From: DAOTXL01 sp034435455
GTDB lineage: Bacteria > Chloroflexota > Anaerolineae > JAAYZQ01
NCBI GenBank assembly: GCA_034435455.1
Contig: DAOTXL010000094.1
Span: forward strand, 100,583-164,582
Length of the DNA: 64,000 nucleotides
Reading direction: 5' to 3'
Shown: one piece after another, positions 49,313 through 59,320 of the stretch
Position numbering within the stretch: the first letter of the stretch is position 1
Layout: each line of letters opens with the position of its first letter
Position numbers and translations under genes: made by a program
The notes under the pieces: model-generated
Databases searched by the model: none
What the model was told of the DNA's origin: nothing
The model's input: only the letters and a program-made list of their open reading frames with translations

Positions 49313-49819
49313 ATGACCCGGGTTGGAATCCTGACCATCAGCGACCGGGGCTACCGGGGGGAATATCGAGACCTGAGCGGCCCCGTGATCCGCGAGCTGG
49401 TGACGGAACGGCTGGGGGCGACCGTCGAGCTGGAGGCCGTCGTCCCTGACGAGCGGCCGATCATCGCTGCCACCCTCCTGGCCTGGGCCGACGAGGTGGG
49501 ACTGGACCTGATCCTGACCAGCGGCGGCACCGGCTTTGCCCCCCGTGACGTGACCCCCGAGGCCACCCGCCAGGTCGTCGAGCGCGAAGCCCCCGGCCTG
49601 GCCGAGGCGATGCGTGCCGCCAGCCTGCGGGTGACCCCCCACGCCATGCTGTCGCGGGCGGTGGCCGGCATCCGGGGCAAAACCCTCATCGTTAACCTGC
49701 CCGGCAGCCCCAAGGCGGTCCGCGAAAATCTGGAGACCCTGCTGCCGGCCCTGCCCCACGCCCTGGAGTTGCTGCGGGGCGAAAAGGGGGCCGATCAACG
49801 CCACGAGTTTCGAAAATAG
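49313..49819 (+). CDS. Molybdenum cofactor biosynthesis protein, MogA/MoaB family
   Basis: A 168-aa protein of the molybdopterin adenylyltransferase fold: VGILTISDRGYRGEYRDLSG, LILTSGGTGFAPRDVTPEAT and TLIVNLPGSPKAVRENL. The TSGGTG and PRDVTPEAT motifs bind molybdopterin and are typical of MogA/MoaB. It catalyses or supports adenylation of molybdopterin before metal insertion. No other moa/moe gene is in the window. It begins 4 nt after the AAA+ ATPase stop, so it may be expressed from the lon operon by read-through. Confidence 0.92.
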   Translation: MTRVGILTISDRGYRGEYRDLSGPVIRELVTERLGATVELEAVVPDERPIIAATLLAWADEVGLDLILTSGGTGFAPRDVTPEATRQVVEREAPGLAEAMRAASLRVTPHAMLSRAVAGIRGKTLIVNLPGSPKAVRENLETLLPALPHALELLRGEKGADQRHEFRK

Positions 49820-49880
49820 CGCGACCCTGGCGCGACCGGGGCCGGCCTGTTCATACCGGCTACGGTTCGGGGCCGCCCCC

Positions 49881-49940
49881 CTCCCTCATGGTCCCGCCGG
49901 CAAACACCCTCGGCGTCCGCCAGGGGACCGTCTGCCCGAC
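49881..49940 (-). pseudogene. Possible remnant of a RarA-type C-terminus
   Basis: The gap 49820-50213 holds no intact gene. On the minus strand this stretch translates to GQTVPWRTPRVFAGGTMRE, close to the RarA-fusion C-terminus GQAVAWRTRIVFVAGQTMSE (gene 52884-55109). The DNA also aligns with 52887-52950 (for example CGTCCGCCAGG in both). No frame is open upstream. It may be a decayed duplicate of that tail. Confidence 0.3.
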
Positions 49941-50213
49941 AGCGCCTTGCCCCCCGCCAGGCTGAGGTGCCCGCCGGGCCGCAACCACCGCCGGCTTGTC
50001 GGCGCAGATTATGACCCGCGCTGGACGTTGCCGGCACCTGGCGGGAGCCGGTCCTGGCATCAATTCCCTATAACAGGAGTGACGCAGTCAAAGGGGACAC
50101 AGGCCTCGACAGGCTCAACCCAACGGATGACCCGGAAAAACATGGATTTCAACCGGAAACCGGGGTCAGGCCTGGGAAAGGGCAACCATTTTGATTTGAT
50201 GAAAGGGGGAAAA

Positions 50214-51647
50214 ATGAAGCGGAAACGGACAATTTCTGGAATGCTGGCAGCGGGGCTGCTGCTGGCGCTGACCATCGGCGCCACACAGGCCCAGGAGCCA
50301 GGCAGCGTGCTGGCGGGGCAAATCAAGGGTGGCCCGCCCATGACCGATTCGTTCACCTACCAAGGCTACCTGGAGGACGGCGGCGCGCCGGCCAACGGCT
50401 ACTACGACTTTGACATCACCATCTGGGATGCAGAGACGCTGGGCACGCAGATCGCCTCCTGTACCACGCTGGCCCTGGACAACGTCCTCGTGCAGAACGG
50501 CCTGTTCACCTTCCACCTGCAACCCGACCAGCCGATGGATGTGGTGTTTAACGGTGATGGCCGCTGGCTCCAGGTTGCGGTGCGGCCCCACGCCACGCTG
50601 CCCTGGGCCACGCTGCCACGCCAGCCGATCACCGCCGCGCCCTATGCCTGGAGCCTGCGGCCGGGGGCCCGCATCGAGGGCGAGATGAACGACGCCATCC
50701 TCTATCTCAGCAACACCTACAACGCCAACACCTACGGGCCGGCCCTGCACGCCGTCAGCCAGGCGCCCACCTCGCCGACGATTGCCGGCTACCACAACGG
50801 CGACGGTCCGGGCATCTATGGCTACACCGACGGCGCCTACCCGGCGGTGGAGGGCATGCACGGTGGGAGCGGCCCGGCTGTCGGCGGCTACGCCCTGGCC
50901 GACGGCGCCGGCGTCTGGGGCCACGCCAGTACGACCGATGGCATCGGCGTCGTCGGCGTGCAGACCACCTATTCGCCCGGCGATGCCGGCGCTCTGTGGA
51001 AGCCGGGCGGCCTCTTTGGCGGACGCAACGGCGTCATCGGCATCAGCAAGGAGAATGGCGGCTACGGCGTCTACGGCCGGAACCAGGCGACTGCCGGCGA
51101 TTACTCCGTCGGCGTGTTCGGCGAGAGCAGCTCCGCCAGCGGTTGGGCTGGCTATTTCTGGAACGGGGTCGGCAACGGCGTGTACATCAGCGCCGCGGCG
51201 GGCAAGGTGGGGCTGACCGTGGGCGGCGGCACCAAGAACGCCGTGGTCGCCACCGACCAGGGCAGCCGCCTGCTCTACTCCGAGGAGTCGTCGGAGGTGT
51301 GGTTCAGCGACTATGGCTTTGGGCAACTGCACGACGGCCAGGCCGTCGTCACCATCGATCCACTCTTTGCCCAGACGGTCAACCTGACCGAGCCGTATCA
51401 CGTCTTTGTCCAGGTCTACGGCGACGCCGAGGTGTACGTGAGCAGCCGCACCCCGCAGTCGTTCGAGGTTCACCTGCGGGAGGGCGACCCCAACGTCGAA
51501 TTCTCCTACCGCCTGGTTGCCAGGCGCCTGGGCTACGAGGATCACCGGTTGGCGCCTGCTCCCTGGGCCGACGAGGACCCCAACCTCTACCCGGAGAAGA
51601 ACCAGGGGGGCGTGCAATCGCCGGGCATTCAGGGAGGCCAGCCATGA
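50214..51647 (+). CDS. Secreted protein with glycine-rich GxYG-type repeats
   Basis: A 477-aa exported protein. ATG 50214 follows GGGGGA closely and gives a signal peptide (GMLAAGLLLALTIGATQAQ). A beta-rich N-domain (SFTYQGYLEDGGAPANGYYD) is followed by Gly-rich repeats such as GPGIYGYTDGAYPAVEGMHG and GGYGVYGRNQAT, then a C-terminal region (YHVFVQVYGDAEVYVSSRTP, EFSYRLVARRLGYEDHRL). Proteins of this layout occur in Chloroflexota exoproteomes; the function is unknown. It may be a surface or spore-like structural protein, or a scaffold for the small protein encoded next, whose ATG overlaps its stop. Confidence 0.78.
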   Translation: MKRKRTISGMLAAGLLLALTIGATQAQEPGSVLAGQIKGGPPMTDSFTYQGYLEDGGAPANGYYDFDITIWDAETLGTQIASCTTLALDNVLVQNGLFTFHLQPDQPMDVVFNGDGRWLQVAVRPHATLPWATLPRQPITAAPYAWSLRPGARIEGEMNDAILYLSNTYNANTYGPALHAVSQAPTSPTIAGYHNGDGPGIYGYTDGAYPAVEGMHGGSGPAVGGYALADGAGVWGHASTTDGIGVVGVQTTYSPGDAGALWKPGGLFGGRNGVIGISKENGGYGVYGRNQATAGDYSVGVFGESSSASGWAGYFWNGVGNGVYISAAAGKVGLTVGGGTKNAVVATDQGSRLLYSEESSEVWFSDYGFGQLHDGQAVVTIDPLFAQTVNLTEPYHVFVQVYGDAEVYVSSRTPQSFEVHLREGDPNVEFSYRLVARRLGYEDHRLAPAPWADEDPNLYPEKNQGGVQSPGIQGGQP

Positions 51648-51919
51648 AAGCTACGGCGATTTTGCTGGCCCTGGCGGTGTTTATGCTGCTGGCAGGCGCC
51701 GTCCTGGCCACGAACGGATTGGCCATCCCCCGCCAGTTGATCGGCAGCGGCGGGGGATCGGTCCAGGATGGCGGTTTTGCCCTGCAGGGCAGCATCGGCC
51801 AGGCGGTGGCGGGCGGGGTCGAAAATGCGCCCTTCGGGCTTGGCTCCGGGTTCTGGGCAGGGGCGGTGCGGGTTGAGCAGCGCATCTACCTGCCGCTGAT
51901 CCTGCGGAACGCATCCTGA
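51644..51919 (+). CDS. Small secreted protein with YLP C-terminal tail
   Basis: A 91-aa protein overlapping the previous stop by 4 nt (ATGA), with AGGGAGG a few nt upstream. It has a signal peptide (AILLALAVFMLLAGAVLATNG), a short Gly-rich segment (GSGGGSVQDGGFALQGSIGQ) and the ending RIYLPLILRNAS. The tail matches the two S8 peptidases. Small proteins that combine this tail with a QGSIGQ-type segment recur in Chloroflexota, as far as I recall. It is probably a partner of the GxYG-repeat protein. Confidence 0.8.
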   Translation: MKATAILLALAVFMLLAGAVLATNGLAIPRQLIGSGGGSVQDGGFALQGSIGQAVAGGVENAPFGLGSGFWAGAVRVEQRIYLPLILRNAS

Positions 51920-52054
51920 CGGCTTGGCGAAAAGATATGCTGGAGTGGAGGCTTTGGCCGGAATCCGTCTATTTCGCCGGCCAGAGCCTTTCCTCCAGGG
52001 CGTAAGAAGGCGTGAACGCTGTCGCGGAAGCTGGCTATAAAGTTGGTCCAGCTC

Positions 52055-52083
52055 TTGACAGCCTGCGCTCGTTACACTATAAT
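52055..52083 (+). promoter_or_regulatory. Perfect consensus promoter of the BrnT/BrnA-like module
   Basis: TTGACA (52055-52060), 17-nt spacer, TATAAT (52078-52083), both hexamers at full consensus. Strong promoters with autorepression by the antitoxin are usual for such modules. The leader is about 26 nt. Confidence 0.75.
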
Positions 52084-52115
52084 GAGAGTGTCACCCGTAC
52101 ACGCTGGAGCCTGCC

Positions 52116-52379
52116 ATGCACCTGGAATTCGAGTGGGACGAATGGAACGCTGACAAACGGATCGAACGCCACGACGTTTTTCCAGACGAGGCGGAAGAAT
52201 GCTTCTACAACCGGCATCGCATCAAGTGTGTCGGGCCAAACATCTACTACCTCTATGGACAAACGGACGCGGGCCGGTATCTCTTTCTTGTGTATGAACT
52301 CAAAGGCCCAAACATTATCCGAGTCTATAGCGCCCGTACCATGACCGAGGGCGAGCGCCGCAAGTTTCGAGGAAAGTGA
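52116..52379 (+). CDS. BrnT-like RNase toxin
   Basis: An 87-aa protein matching the BrnT fold: FEWDEWNADKRIERHDVFPD, EAEECFYNR, YYLYGQTDAGRYLFLVYELK, and the end IIRVYSARTMTEGERRKF, where Arg/Tyr and the SARxMTxxER motif are typical. BrnT is an RNase that blocks translation. The toxin precedes its antitoxin, the usual BrnT-BrnA order, and their reading frames overlap by 4 nt. A consensus promoter drives both. Confidence 0.88.
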   Translation: MHLEFEWDEWNADKRIERHDVFPDEAEECFYNRHRIKCVGPNIYYLYGQTDAGRYLFLVYELKGPNIIRVYSARTMTEGERRKFRGK

Positions 52380-52645
52380 AAGATATGGGGAAACCACCGA
52401 CTTTTCAGACCATCAAAGAGGCTGCCGACTGGGCTGAGACCCACGACACGGCTCCCTATTTCGACCAGATGGAAGACGTGCCGCCTTTCGACGCGGAACG
52501 CCCCGTCAAACGCACCGTGTGGCTGCCGGTTCAGATCGAAGAAGCCCAACTGGCACACCTCAAAAAGGCGGCCCAAGAGCGGCAGCTAGACTTTCACGAC
52601 CTGGCCGGAGACTTGTTGACCGAATCCTTGGCCCGCGACGCTTGA
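52376..52645 (+). CDS. CopG/BrnA-like antitoxin
   Basis: An 89-aa protein overlapping the toxin stop by 4 nt; GTG 52376 fits GAGGA at 52367, and ATG 52385 is an alternative. The N-half TFQTIKEAADWAETHDTAPY wraps the toxin in the BrnA/CopG group. The C-half (RPVKRTVWLPVQIEEAQLAH, then LKKAAQERQLDFHDL) is a ribbon-helix-helix DNA-binding part. It likely neutralises BrnT and represses the promoter. Confidence 0.8.
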   Translation: MKDMGKPPTFQTIKEAADWAETHDTAPYFDQMEDVPPFDAERPVKRTVWLPVQIEEAQLAHLKKAAQERQLDFHDLAGDLLTESLARDA

Positions 52646-52661
52646 TGGGGCCTGTCCGCGT

Positions 52662-52790
52662 TTAGTCGGTAACCAAGCCAACTATGAACCAGAGGGCGCC
52701 ACAGAGAAGAGCGCTCAAGATGTACATAACAATGCACATCACAGCAAAAACAAAGGCGGTCACGGCTGCTACGATTATTCTGTCGTCCAT
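52662..52790 (-). CDS. Candidate 42-aa small membrane protein
   Basis: A 43-codon frame with an ATG and TAA whose product is almost wholly hydrophobic: after MDDR come IIVAAVTAFVFAVMCIVMYI and LSALLCGALWFIVGLVTD. One long or two short membrane helices are likely, with a D-rich N-end. There is no strong ribosome-binding site within the normal distance and no homologue is known to me. Its local composition is more AT-rich than the flanking genes, so a chance frame cannot be excluded. Confidence 0.35.
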   Translation of the reverse strand: MDDRIIVAAVTAFVFAVMCIVMYILSALLCGALWFIVGLVTD

Positions 52791-52883
52791 TGGTATCTAC
52801 TCAGCCTACCCTCCCGCAGGCTTGGAATTTTGACCTACCAACTTGCCACCCCCCATCTTTGCCACCCGGTCGCGCTGGTGATC

Positions 52884-55109
<2,226 letters not shown>

Positions 55110-55946
55110 TTAACCGGTCAGGTGTCGCTCCAGCCAGGCTTCTACATCGGCCAGGACCCGCTCTTTGCCGATCTCATTGAACACCTCGTGGAAGAAGCCG
55201 TCGTACTCGATCCGCTCTTTGTCGGCAAAGGTCACCCCGTCGAAAAAGCGGCGGCTGGCTTCCGGCGGGCATATCCGGTCGGCGCCGCCGTGGACCATGA
55301 GCAGTGGGAGCGACCAGCCGGCGGCGTGAGCCTGGGTCCATTCGACGGCAGCCGTGATCTCGGCGCCCAGGCGCGGCGTGCCTTTGCCGTGGACCAGCGG
55401 GTCGTGGAGATAGGCGTCCACCACCGCCTGGTCGTGGGACAGGGCTGTGGCGTCCAGGCCCACATTCAGCGTAAAGCGGGGCCAGACCCGCGATAGGAGC
55501 CGGGCAAGCTGGAGCAGGAGCGGCGAGACGCCCGGCTGGCCCAACAGCGCCCCCGACGCCACCACGCCGACCAGCCCTGAGGGGTCGTGCAGGGCATAGT
55601 TGAGGACGACCAACCCCCCCTGGCTATGGCCCAGCAAAAAGACCGGCAGCTCTGCCTCCTGGCGGTGGACCAGATCCAGGAAAGCCCGCACATCGGCCCG
55701 AACCTGGGCAAAGCTCTCTATGTGCCCCCGCTGCCCCGGCGAGCGGCCGTGCCCCCGTTGATCAAAAGCATACAGGGCGTATCCCCTGGGCACGAACCAA
55801 TGGACCACATTGCCATAGCGCCCGCTATGCTCGCCAAAGCCGTGGACAATGGCCAGGGCGGCCTGGGGTGCAGCCTCTGGCCGCCAACGCTGATAGTACA
55901 GCCCGATCCCGTCGCGTCCGCTAAAGGTCCCCTCCGAGTGTTCCAT
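55110..55946 (-). CDS. Alpha/beta hydrolase, monoacylglycerol lipase-like
   Basis: A 278-aa hydrolase. ATG 55946 has AGGAGGAGG 5 nt upstream and starts the conserved chain. The oxyanion region is VHGFGEHSGRYGNV, and the nucleophile elbow is LLGHSQGGLVVL (GHSQGG). ALYAFDQRGHGRSPGQRG, MVHGGADRICPPEAS (Asp) and EYDGFFHEVFNEIG (His) complete the triad. The pattern is that of lysophospholipase/monoacylglycerol lipase (YtpA/MGLL group). The substrate is not certain. The stop codon touches the rarA start, so both are in one operon. Confidence 0.9.
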   Translation of the reverse strand: MEHSEGTFSGRDGIGLYYQRWRPEAAPQAALAIVHGFGEHSGRYGNVVHWFVPRGYALYAFDQRGHGRSPGQRGHIESFAQVRADVRAFLDLVHRQEAELPVFLLGHSQGGLVVLNYALHDPSGLVGVVASGALLGQPGVSPLLLQLARLLSRVWPRFTLNVGLDATALSHDQAVVDAYLHDPLVHGKGTPRLGAEITAAVEWTQAHAAGWSLPLLMVHGGADRICPPEASRRFFDGVTFADKERIEYDGFFHEVFNEIGKERVLADVEAWLERHLTG

Positions 55947-56063
55947 CTTTCCTCCTCCTGAACGCAAGGCTTGTCCATCATTGTACCACGGGCAGGCCAA
56001 AGGGGCAAGGGAGGAGAGGCTCGCCGGCGCCGTGCCTACCGCCGAGATCGCATCGCACGCCGT

Positions 56064-56092
56064 TTGTGCCCCGGCCCACGGTGTGCTATAAT
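56064..56092 (+). promoter_or_regulatory. Promoter of recF with leaderless start
   Basis: TTGTGC (56064-56069, weak), 17-nt spacer, TATAAT (56087-56092). The recF ATG is 7 nt downstream of the -10 box, exactly where transcription should begin. No Shine-Dalgarno sequence fits between them. Confidence 0.55.
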
Positions 56093-56098
56093 CCCCTC

Positions 56099-57250
56099 AT
56101 GCGTCTGACCCATCTCACACTGCACAACTTTCGCAACTACGTCCGGCTGGAACTCGACCTGCCGCCCGGTGTGATGGTGCTGCTGGGCGACAACGCCCAG
56201 GGCAAGACCAATCTGCTGGAGGCGATCTACTACCTGGCCACCACCCGCTCCCCCCACGCCGGAGCCGAGCGCGAGCTGGTGAACTGGCTGGCCGCCGAAC
56301 AGGAACCGCTGCCCTACGCCCGTCTGGTGGGCCGCGTGGCGCGGGGCGGGGCTGAGGTAACGGTGGAGATCACCCTCACCCGGCAGGAGAACCATGAGGG
56401 CCGCTACCGCAAGCAGATACGGCTGAACGGCGTCCCCCGCCGGGCGATGGACCTGCTGGGCCAGCTCACCGTCGTGCTCTTTATGCCGGAGGACATTGAC
56501 CTGGTCTTTGGCCCACCCAGCCTGCGCCGCCGTTACCTGGATGCCACCCTGTGTCAGATCGATCCGGCCTATTGCCAGGCCCTGTCGCACTATAACCAGG
56601 TCCTCGCCCAACGCAATGCCCTGCTCCGCGACCTGGGAGAACGCGGTGGCGACCTTGGCCAGTTGATCTTTTGGGATGAACGGCTGGTGGAGCATGGGGC
56701 CCGGGTCATCGCCTGCCGCCAGGAGGCGCTGCTGACCTTGGACGAACTGGCCCACACCCTCCACGGCGAGTTGACCGGCGGCGCAGAGCGGCTGCACCTA
56801 CACTATCTGCCCGGCGTGAGCATCGCGGGGTGGGGGGCCACCGAGATCGCCACCGGGTTCCAGGCCCAACTGGCGGCCTGGCGCGGGCGGGAGATCGCGG
56901 CCGGGATGACCCTGGCCGGGCCGCACCGCGACGAGATGCGTTTCCTGATTGATGGCGTAGACGCGGGGGTGTACGGCTCGCGAGGGCAGCAACGGACGGC
57001 TGCCCTGGCCCTCAAACTGGCCGAGGTGGAGCTGATGCGCCGCGAGACCGGCGAGTACCCCGTCCTGCTGCTGGACGACGTCCTCTCAGAGCTGGACGAA
57101 CACCGGCGGCGCCTCCTCCAGAACCGGCTGGACAATGGACCGGAGCAGGCGATCCTGACCACCACCGACCTGCACAACCTGCCGGAGGCGTTCCTCCAAC
57201 GCTGTCGGCTGTGGCGCGTGCAGATGGGTCGGTTGACCGGGGGCGGATAA
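56099..57250 (+). CDS. recF: DNA replication and repair protein RecF
   Basis: A 383-aa SMC-like ATPase. Walker A is GDNAQGKTNLLEAIYYL, preceded by LTLHNFRNYVRLELDL. The ABC-type signature region is GSRGQQRTAALALKLAE, with Walker B PVLLLDDVLSELDEHRRR. Length and order are typical. RecF loads RecA at gaps with RecO/RecR. ATG 56099 lies directly at the predicted transcription start, so translation is probably leaderless; the ORF extends upstream but without support. It is not next to dnaA/dnaN/gyrB in this window, so this is not the usual origin cluster. It converges on the next gene with 10 bp between. Confidence 0.95.
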   Translation: MRLTHLTLHNFRNYVRLELDLPPGVMVLLGDNAQGKTNLLEAIYYLATTRSPHAGAERELVNWLAAEQEPLPYARLVGRVARGGAEVTVEITLTRQENHEGRYRKQIRLNGVPRRAMDLLGQLTVVLFMPEDIDLVFGPPSLRRRYLDATLCQIDPAYCQALSHYNQVLAQRNALLRDLGERGGDLGQLIFWDERLVEHGARVIACRQEALLTLDELAHTLHGELTGGAERLHLHYLPGVSIAGWGATEIATGFQAQLAAWRGREIAAGMTLAGPHRDEMRFLIDGVDAGVYGSRGQQRTAALALKLAEVELMRRETGEYPVLLLDDVLSELDEHRRRLLQNRLDNGPEQAILTTTDLHNLPEAFLQRCRLWRVQMGRLTGGG

Positions 57251-57260
57251 TCCCCCGTCC

Positions 57261-58496
57261 CTACTCGTAGACCTTTTCGTCGGGGCGGTCCGCTTCTGGC
57301 GCATCGGCCTCCACATCGCGCCCGGCCACCCGCTCGCCCAACAGTTCCCGGTAGTACTCGTGTTGGATGATGAGGTCCATGATCTCGTTTGTCCCCGTCC
57401 AGATCAGGATCAGCCGCACATCGCGCAGCATCCGCTCGATGGGATAGACGTTGGTATAGCCGATGCCCCCCAGGATCTGCATGGCGTGGTTGACCACCAG
57501 CCAGGCGGTGTCGGTGGCGAACTTTTTCGCCTCAGAGACCAGCCGCCGGCAGCGGGCCGGGTCGTCGCTGGCGTCTACCGCCCGGGCTGCCCCGTAGACC
57601 AGCATCCGCGCTGCGTCGAGCCGGGTGATGCTGTCGGCCACCTTGAAGCTGACCGCCTGAAAGTTGCGGATTTTCTGGCCGAAGGCCCGGCGGCGATCTG
57701 CATAGCGGGCTGCCACTTCCAGGGCAGCGCGGGCCATGCCCAGGGCGCCAGCGGCGCTGGTCATCCGCTCTGGGATCATCATCTGGTAAAAGATCGCCGC
57801 GGCGCCGTTTTCCGGGCCGATGAGGTTCGCAGCGGGCACCCGCGCCTCCCGGAAATAGATCCGCCCCGTGCCCCCGCCCCGGGTGCCCATCAGGCCATAG
57901 ACGTGCTGCACCTCGATCCCCTGGCCCCGCTCCACCAGGAAGGCACTCAACCCCTCGTGGGGCCTGGCCTGGGGGTCCGTGCGGGCGTAGACCAGGAACA
58001 GGTCGGCGCCCTCCGCCCCCACGACAAACCGTTTCTGGCCTTCCAGCACAAATTCGTCGCCCTCGCGGCGTGCCTGAGTGGTGGTGCCGAAAAAGTCGGA
58101 ACCGCCCCGGGGCTCGGTCAGCGCCTCGGCCACGGTCAGCCGGCCCGCCAGCACCGGGCGGAGCCAGCGTTCCTTCTGTTCGGGCGTGCCAAAGCGATCG
58201 AGCGCCTCGCCGACGATGCTGGGCAGGGAATAGAGGCAGGCCAGGGAGGTGCCCAACACCCCCACCTCTTCCAGGGCGACGATCTCGTCGGCCCAACCCA
58301 GCCCGCGCCCGCCGTACTCGACGGGGAAGCGCAGGCCGAGCAGGTTGCGCCGCGCTGCTTCTTCCACATACTGGCGGGGGTAGCGCACCCGGTCGGCATC
58401 CAGGTCCAGGATGAGTTGACGGGGCACCTCCCTGACAAAGGCGCGCATCTCCTCGCGGAGTCTTTTCTGTTCAGGGGTCAAAACAGCATCCAACAT
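57261..58496 (-). CDS. Acyl-CoA dehydrogenase-like flavoprotein
   Basis: A 411-aa acyl-CoA dehydrogenase. N-terminal helices (LTPEQKRLREEMRAFVREVP) are followed by the middle beta domain (AEALTEPRGGSDFFGTTTQA, VVGAEGADLFLVYARTDPQA) and C-terminal helices (RRAFGQKIRNFQAVSFKVAD, MQILGGIGYTNVYPIERMLR). FAD binding is intact. In the place of the usual catalytic Glu motif (YEGT) the sequence is IWTGTNEIMDL, so the Glu is Thr; some acyl-CoA dehydrogenases use a base from another position. The natural substrate is unknown. No beta-oxidation neighbours are present. Confidence 0.85.
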   Translation of the reverse strand: MLDAVLTPEQKRLREEMRAFVREVPRQLILDLDADRVRYPRQYVEEAARRNLLGLRFPVEYGGRGLGWADEIVALEEVGVLGTSLACLYSLPSIVGEALDRFGTPEQKERWLRPVLAGRLTVAEALTEPRGGSDFFGTTTQARREGDEFVLEGQKRFVVGAEGADLFLVYARTDPQARPHEGLSAFLVERGQGIEVQHVYGLMGTRGGGTGRIYFREARVPAANLIGPENGAAAIFYQMMIPERMTSAAGALGMARAALEVAARYADRRRAFGQKIRNFQAVSFKVADSITRLDAARMLVYGAARAVDASDDPARCRRLVSEAKKFATDTAWLVVNHAMQILGGIGYTNVYPIERMLRDVRLILIWTGTNEIMDLIIQHEYYRELLGERVAGRDVEADAPEADRPDEKVYE

Positions 58497-58518
58497 ATTT
58501 ACGCCTTACGTTTTACGC

Positions 58519-59316
58519 CTATGGGACAACAGTGCGGGTTGCGACCACTTCCCCCAGGGCGTTCTTGAGCGTGGCCACTTCGCCGGGGGACCAGATGGCG
58601 GCCAGTTTGCCCCAGTAAAAGTTGGCCGGCGGACTGCCATCCTGGCCGATGCGGGTATGGACCGTCACACTGCCCCCTTTCCACAGCCGGAAGTTGGGAA
58701 AGGTATAGACATTTCCATCGCCATCGCTCAGGGTCCAGCCCTGCATGTCGGCCAGCCGGTCGCCGGCATTGGTGATGACTACCTGCTCCTGGTCCACCTG
58801 CCCGGCCCCCAGGATCTCGCCGATTTCGATCTTGAGCTCACCGGTCGCCGGCAGGGGGGTGGGCAGGGCGGTGGCCGTGGCCCCGGCTTCGGCAGCGGCG
58901 GTGGCCGTCATATCGGCGGAGGGGGGCTCCACGGGCAGGGGCGTATCGGTGGGGGTGGGCATCGGGGTGAAAGTGGCCGTGACCGGGGGCAATCCACCCA
59001 CGGGGATGATCAATTCCATGCCCACCTGCAAAAAGTTTGGGTTCTGGATGTTGTTGGCGGCGATGATCTCTTCAGCCGGCACGTCGTACCGGAGGGCCAG
59101 GCCGGAGAGGGTGTCGCCGAATTGCACGATGTGGATGACAGGCGTGGCTGTGGGGGTGGCCATGGTCGCCGCCTGGGTGGTGGCCGCCTGAACCGGCGGC
59201 GTGGCCGTCCGCGACACCCGCGCCGGGCGGATCACCAGCAGGGCCACGACCAGACTGATGACCGTCGAGATGGCGGCATTGGCAGCGAGGATCAGGGCTA
59301 TCTGTCTGCGGGTCAT
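58519..59316 (-). CDS. LysM plus lamin-tail domain envelope protein
   Basis: A 265-aa protein from ATG 59316 (GGAG 10 nt upstream). An N-terminal helix (IALILAANAAISTVISLVVA) anchors it in the membrane. A LysM domain for peptidoglycan-like glycan (IHIVQFGDTLSGLALRYDVP, IIAANNIQNPNFLQVGMEL) is followed by a Thr/Pro linker and a C-terminal lamin-tail domain (VVITNAGDRLADMQGWTLSD, YTFPNFRLWKGGSVTVHTR). LysM-LTD combinations are common in Chloroflexota cell envelope proteins, as far as I know. It is 4 nt downstream of the DUF92 gene. Confidence 0.85.
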   Translation of the reverse strand: MTRRQIALILAANAAISTVISLVVALLVIRPARVSRTATPPVQAATTQAATMATPTATPVIHIVQFGDTLSGLALRYDVPAEEIIAANNIQNPNFLQVGMELIIPVGGLPPVTATFTPMPTPTDTPLPVEPPSADMTATAAAEAGATATALPTPLPATGELKIEIGEILGAGQVDQEQVVITNAGDRLADMQGWTLSDGDGNVYTFPNFRLWKGGSVTVHTRIGQDGSPPANFYWGKLAAIWSPGEVATLKNALGEVVATRTVVP

Positions 59317-59320
59317 CGGT

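Noticed and set aside
56099..57250. Chromosomal origin cluster around recF
   Set aside because: No dnaA, dnaN, gyrB or DnaA-box cluster flanks recF; the neighbours are a lipase-like gene and an acyl-CoA dehydrogenase.
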